64,000 nt of DNA from an uncultured SAR116 cluster alpha proteobacterium (GTDB taxonomy: Bacteria; Pseudomonadota; Alphaproteobacteria; Puniceispirillales; Marisalimonadaceae): contig CACNRW010000003.1 in NCBI GenBank assembly GCA_902622875.1, forward strand, positions 1-64,000. The letters are read 5' to 3'. Under the pieces are notes generated by a model that saw nothing but the letters and a program-made list of their open reading frames with translations, was not told the origin of the DNA and ran no database searches. Of this stretch, positions 62,295 through 64,000 are shown one piece after another; within the stretch, counting starts at the first letter, position 1; every line of letters begins with the position of its first letter. Made by a program: the position numbers and the translations under genes.

Positions 62295-63178
62295 AATTTT
62301 ACTATTTCTGCTCTTTTGTCCCTTTTGCCCCAAGTAGATGCTTTAATTGAAGAATAAAACTTTAATAATTGGCTATTAAATAAAGCTGGTTCTTCTAAAT
62401 TAATTGTGTGGCCTGTTTTGGGGAAAATCAACAAACCAGAAGTTTTGATTGTTCTTTTTAGAAATAAACCTACTTCAAGACACATATCATCTTCATCACC
62501 GTTTATTATTAAGGTTGGAGTTTCTATATCACTTATTTCTTTCTCTAATGCGTACAAATTGGGTCTTTTGTTTTGCACACCTAAAAGAGTGTTAGCAGAA
62601 CCGATTGCATCATGTTTTATTAACTGATCATTAAATAACTGCCAACCTTTTGGATCTTTATTTTGAAATTGAACTCTGGATGGACCTAAAGCATATTCTG
62701 ATCCTACTTTTTCCATACCCTTATTTAATATATTTTGGGCAGTATCAAGAGAAACATTAGAAAAATCAGCCTCTTTATTAAATAAAGTTTTTTCAATTGG
62801 AATTGCTCCATATCCGCAACCTGCTATTACTAAACTTGACACTCTATCAGGAGCATTGATACCTAAATGAAGAGTTGCAAAACCACCCATAGATAGGCCT
62901 ACAATATTTGCTTTTTTTATATTTAAGTTATCCATCACACTTATTATATCGCGCCAAGCTCTTTCTTGGCTGTATTGTGTTTCATTGTTGGGAATTTCTG
63001 AAGGATAATAGCCTCTTGCACTATAAGTAATACATTTGTTATATCTGGAAAAATAATTAACCTGTGGTTCCCAACTCCTGTAATCACCTGCAAATTCGTG
63101 GACAAATATAATTGGCTCACCTTTACCAACTGTTTCATAATATAATTTAACCTTATCGTCAGTTTTAATAAATGACAT
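62291..63178 (-). CDS. Alpha/beta hydrolase
   Basis: 295 aa. IIFVHEFAGDYRSWE is the oxyanion-hole region; the nucleophile elbow is GLSMGGF; the acid lies in IINGDEDDMC and the His in PKTGHTINLEEP. The fold resembles 3-oxoadipate enol-lactonase and related carboxylesterases. No neighbour gives a substrate. It is divergent from modB. Confidence 0.86.
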   Translation of the reverse strand: MSFIKTDDKVKLYYETVGKGEPIIFVHEFAGDYRSWEPQVNYFSRYNKCITYSARGYYPSEIPNNETQYSQERAWRDIISVMDNLNIKKANIVGLSMGGFATLHLGINAPDRVSSLVIAGCGYGAIPIEKTLFNKEADFSNVSLDTAQNILNKGMEKVGSEYALGPSRVQFQNKDPKGWQLFNDQLIKHDAIGSANTLLGVQNKRPNLYALEKEISDIETPTLIINGDEDDMCLEVGLFLKRTIKTSGLLIFPKTGHTINLEEPALFNSQLLKFYSSIKASTWGKRDKRAEIVKF

Positions 63179-63248
63179 TTGAAGCTCCTATCTATAACTT
63201 GAATAACATAATATTTAAAAATTTTACCAAATACAATTGGTTATAAAA

Positions 63249-63941
63249 ATGGATACTTTTAATTTTTCAAGTTCAGATTTTAATGCAGTTTTAATCACAT
63301 TAAAACTAGCTCTTACAACCTGTTTTTTCTTAGCTTTGATTGGAACACCCTTGGCTTATTTTTTAGCGTTTAAATCCATAAGAGCTAAACCATTTTTAGA
63401 GTCAATTGTTACTTTACCATTAGTTTTACCGCCAACCGTAATTGGTTTTTATCTAATAGTTTTTTTTAGTCCAGACACAGCCTTAGGTAAATTTTTTATC
63501 ATACTAACAGGTGAACAGCTTATTTTTTCATTTTATGGACTTGTTTTAGCATCAATTATTTATTCCCTTCCTTTTTGGGTTCAACCTCTTCAATCATCAT
63601 TAGAAAAAATAGGTAATGATACTCTTGCAACTTCAGAAAGCTTGGGAGCAAGTAAATTTGATACTTTTATTAATGTTATAGTACCGTTATCTAAAAAAGG
63701 GTTCTTAACTTCCTTTATTATTTCATTTGCCCATACAATGGGAGAGTTTGGAATTGTTTTAATGGTGGGGGGTGGAATCCATGGCAAAACAAAAGTTATA
63801 GCCATTTCCATTTATGATCATGTTGAACAACTATCTTTTGGAAAAGCTCATTTTCTTGCAGGAGGCATGTTAATCTTATCATTTATAATTTTATTAACAT
63901 TATTTTATTCAAATAAAAGATCGACCGTGAGAATTAAATAA
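63249..63941 (+). CDS. modB: Molybdate ABC transporter permease
   Basis: 230 aa from ATG at 63249 (a TTG at 63237 would add four residues). Five or six TM segments; TLPLVLPPTVIGFYLIVFF near the start and the EAA loop around ATSESLGASKFDTFINVIVP are typical of ModB. The partner ATPase gene overlaps its stop by 1 bp. A modA gene is not seen upstream in this window. Confidence 0.93.
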   Translation: MDTFNFSSSDFNAVLITLKLALTTCFFLALIGTPLAYFLAFKSIRAKPFLESIVTLPLVLPPTVIGFYLIVFFSPDTALGKFFIILTGEQLIFSFYGLVLASIIYSLPFWVQPLQSSLEKIGNDTLATSESLGASKFDTFINVIVPLSKKGFLTSFIISFAHTMGEFGIVLMVGGGIHGKTKVIAISIYDHVEQLSFGKAHFLAGGMLILSFIILLTLFYSNKRSTVRIK

Positions 63942-64000
63942 TGACTAATTTATTCGTTAAAATAACAGGATATGTTGGAGATTTTTTCTTAGACTTTGAA
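63941..64000 (+). CDS. modC: Molybdate ABC transporter ATP-binding protein, N-terminal fragment
   Basis: An ATG overlaps the modB stop codon and opens a frame MTNLFVKITGYVGDFFLDFE that runs off the window after 20 codons. The pattern is the first beta-strand of an ABC ATPase, before the Walker A motif, and position after modB makes modC the natural call. Truncated by the window end, not by mutation. Confidence 0.75.
   Translation, partial: MTNLFVKITGYVGDFFLDFE

Noticed and set aside
1-64000. CRISPR arrays, rRNA operons, transposase genes
   Set aside because: I saw no regularly spaced repeats, rRNA sequence or transposase ORF; the only mobile-type gene seen is the integrase at 176-1309.

Overview
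The window is a compact, very AT-rich bacterial chromosome segment with short intergenic gaps, several overlapping gene ends and almost no repeats. Gene content and order point to an alphaproteobacterium, most likely a marine lineage. The clues are argB / HAD nucleotidase / dapD / dapE, def-fmt-truA, tsaD-gpsA next to hemC-hemD-mitofilin-like-hemY, a membrane-anchored CycM-type cytochrome c, and many TRAP-type and amide/nitrile-type catabolic genes. The lineage call is inference from gene content; no 16S rRNA gene is present.

Layout. (1) 1-1462: a tyrosine recombinase gene sits between two 56-bp inverted repeats, one of which overlaps the 3' end of a tRNA-Arg(ACG) gene. (2) 1746-33086: mainly housekeeping genes: a TPR/OGT-like glycosyltransferase, gpt, rpmH-rnpA-yidD-yidC-engB, argB, dapD-dapE, truA-fmt-def, rmuC, recR-dnaX, the 4.5S SRP RNA, pheA, kdsB, cytochrome c, an inositol-phosphatase-family enzyme, leucyl aminopeptidase, a three-gene lipid A sugar-modification set, gpsA-tsaD, and hemC-hemD-mitofilin-like-hemY. 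(3) 33098-39940: accessory metabolism, with an MFS carrier, a PhyH dioxygenase, a DapA-family lyase, an HSL-type esterase, two NAD-epimerase-family enzymes and a DMT exporter. (4) 40298-48002: a TRAP transporter operon (DctP, DctQ, an unknown 4-TM protein, DctM) continuing into a lambda-crystallin-type dehydrogenase, a BKACE-family beta-keto acid cleavage enzyme and an SDR, then a second orphan DctP. (5) 48040-53566: an exported caspase-fold protein, alpha/beta hydrolases, an SCP2-like protein, a fold-type I aminotransferase and an Lrp regulator. (6) 53689-60863: one long operon with a homodimeric 2-oxoacid dehydrogenase E1-like protein, an isocitrate-lyase/PEP-mutase-family lyase, two zinc alcohol dehydrogenases and a cobalt-type nitrile hydratase (alpha, beta, accessory). 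(7) 60876-64000: an LpxO-like hydroxylase, YajQ, a hydrolase and the start of a molybdate ABC transporter (modB, partial modC).

How the parts work together. The TRAP transporter plus dehydrogenase plus BKACE enzyme reads as an import, oxidise and cleave route for a 3-hydroxy acid. The nitrile hydratase operon is a second catabolic or detoxification module whose substrate is unknown; the divergent Lrp gene is a natural candidate regulator. Two genes (dnaX and hemD) appear to start at ATT or another non-standard codon: their frames are open and conserved upstream of any ATG/GTG/TTG, and hemD has a well-placed Shine-Dalgarno sequence before ATT.
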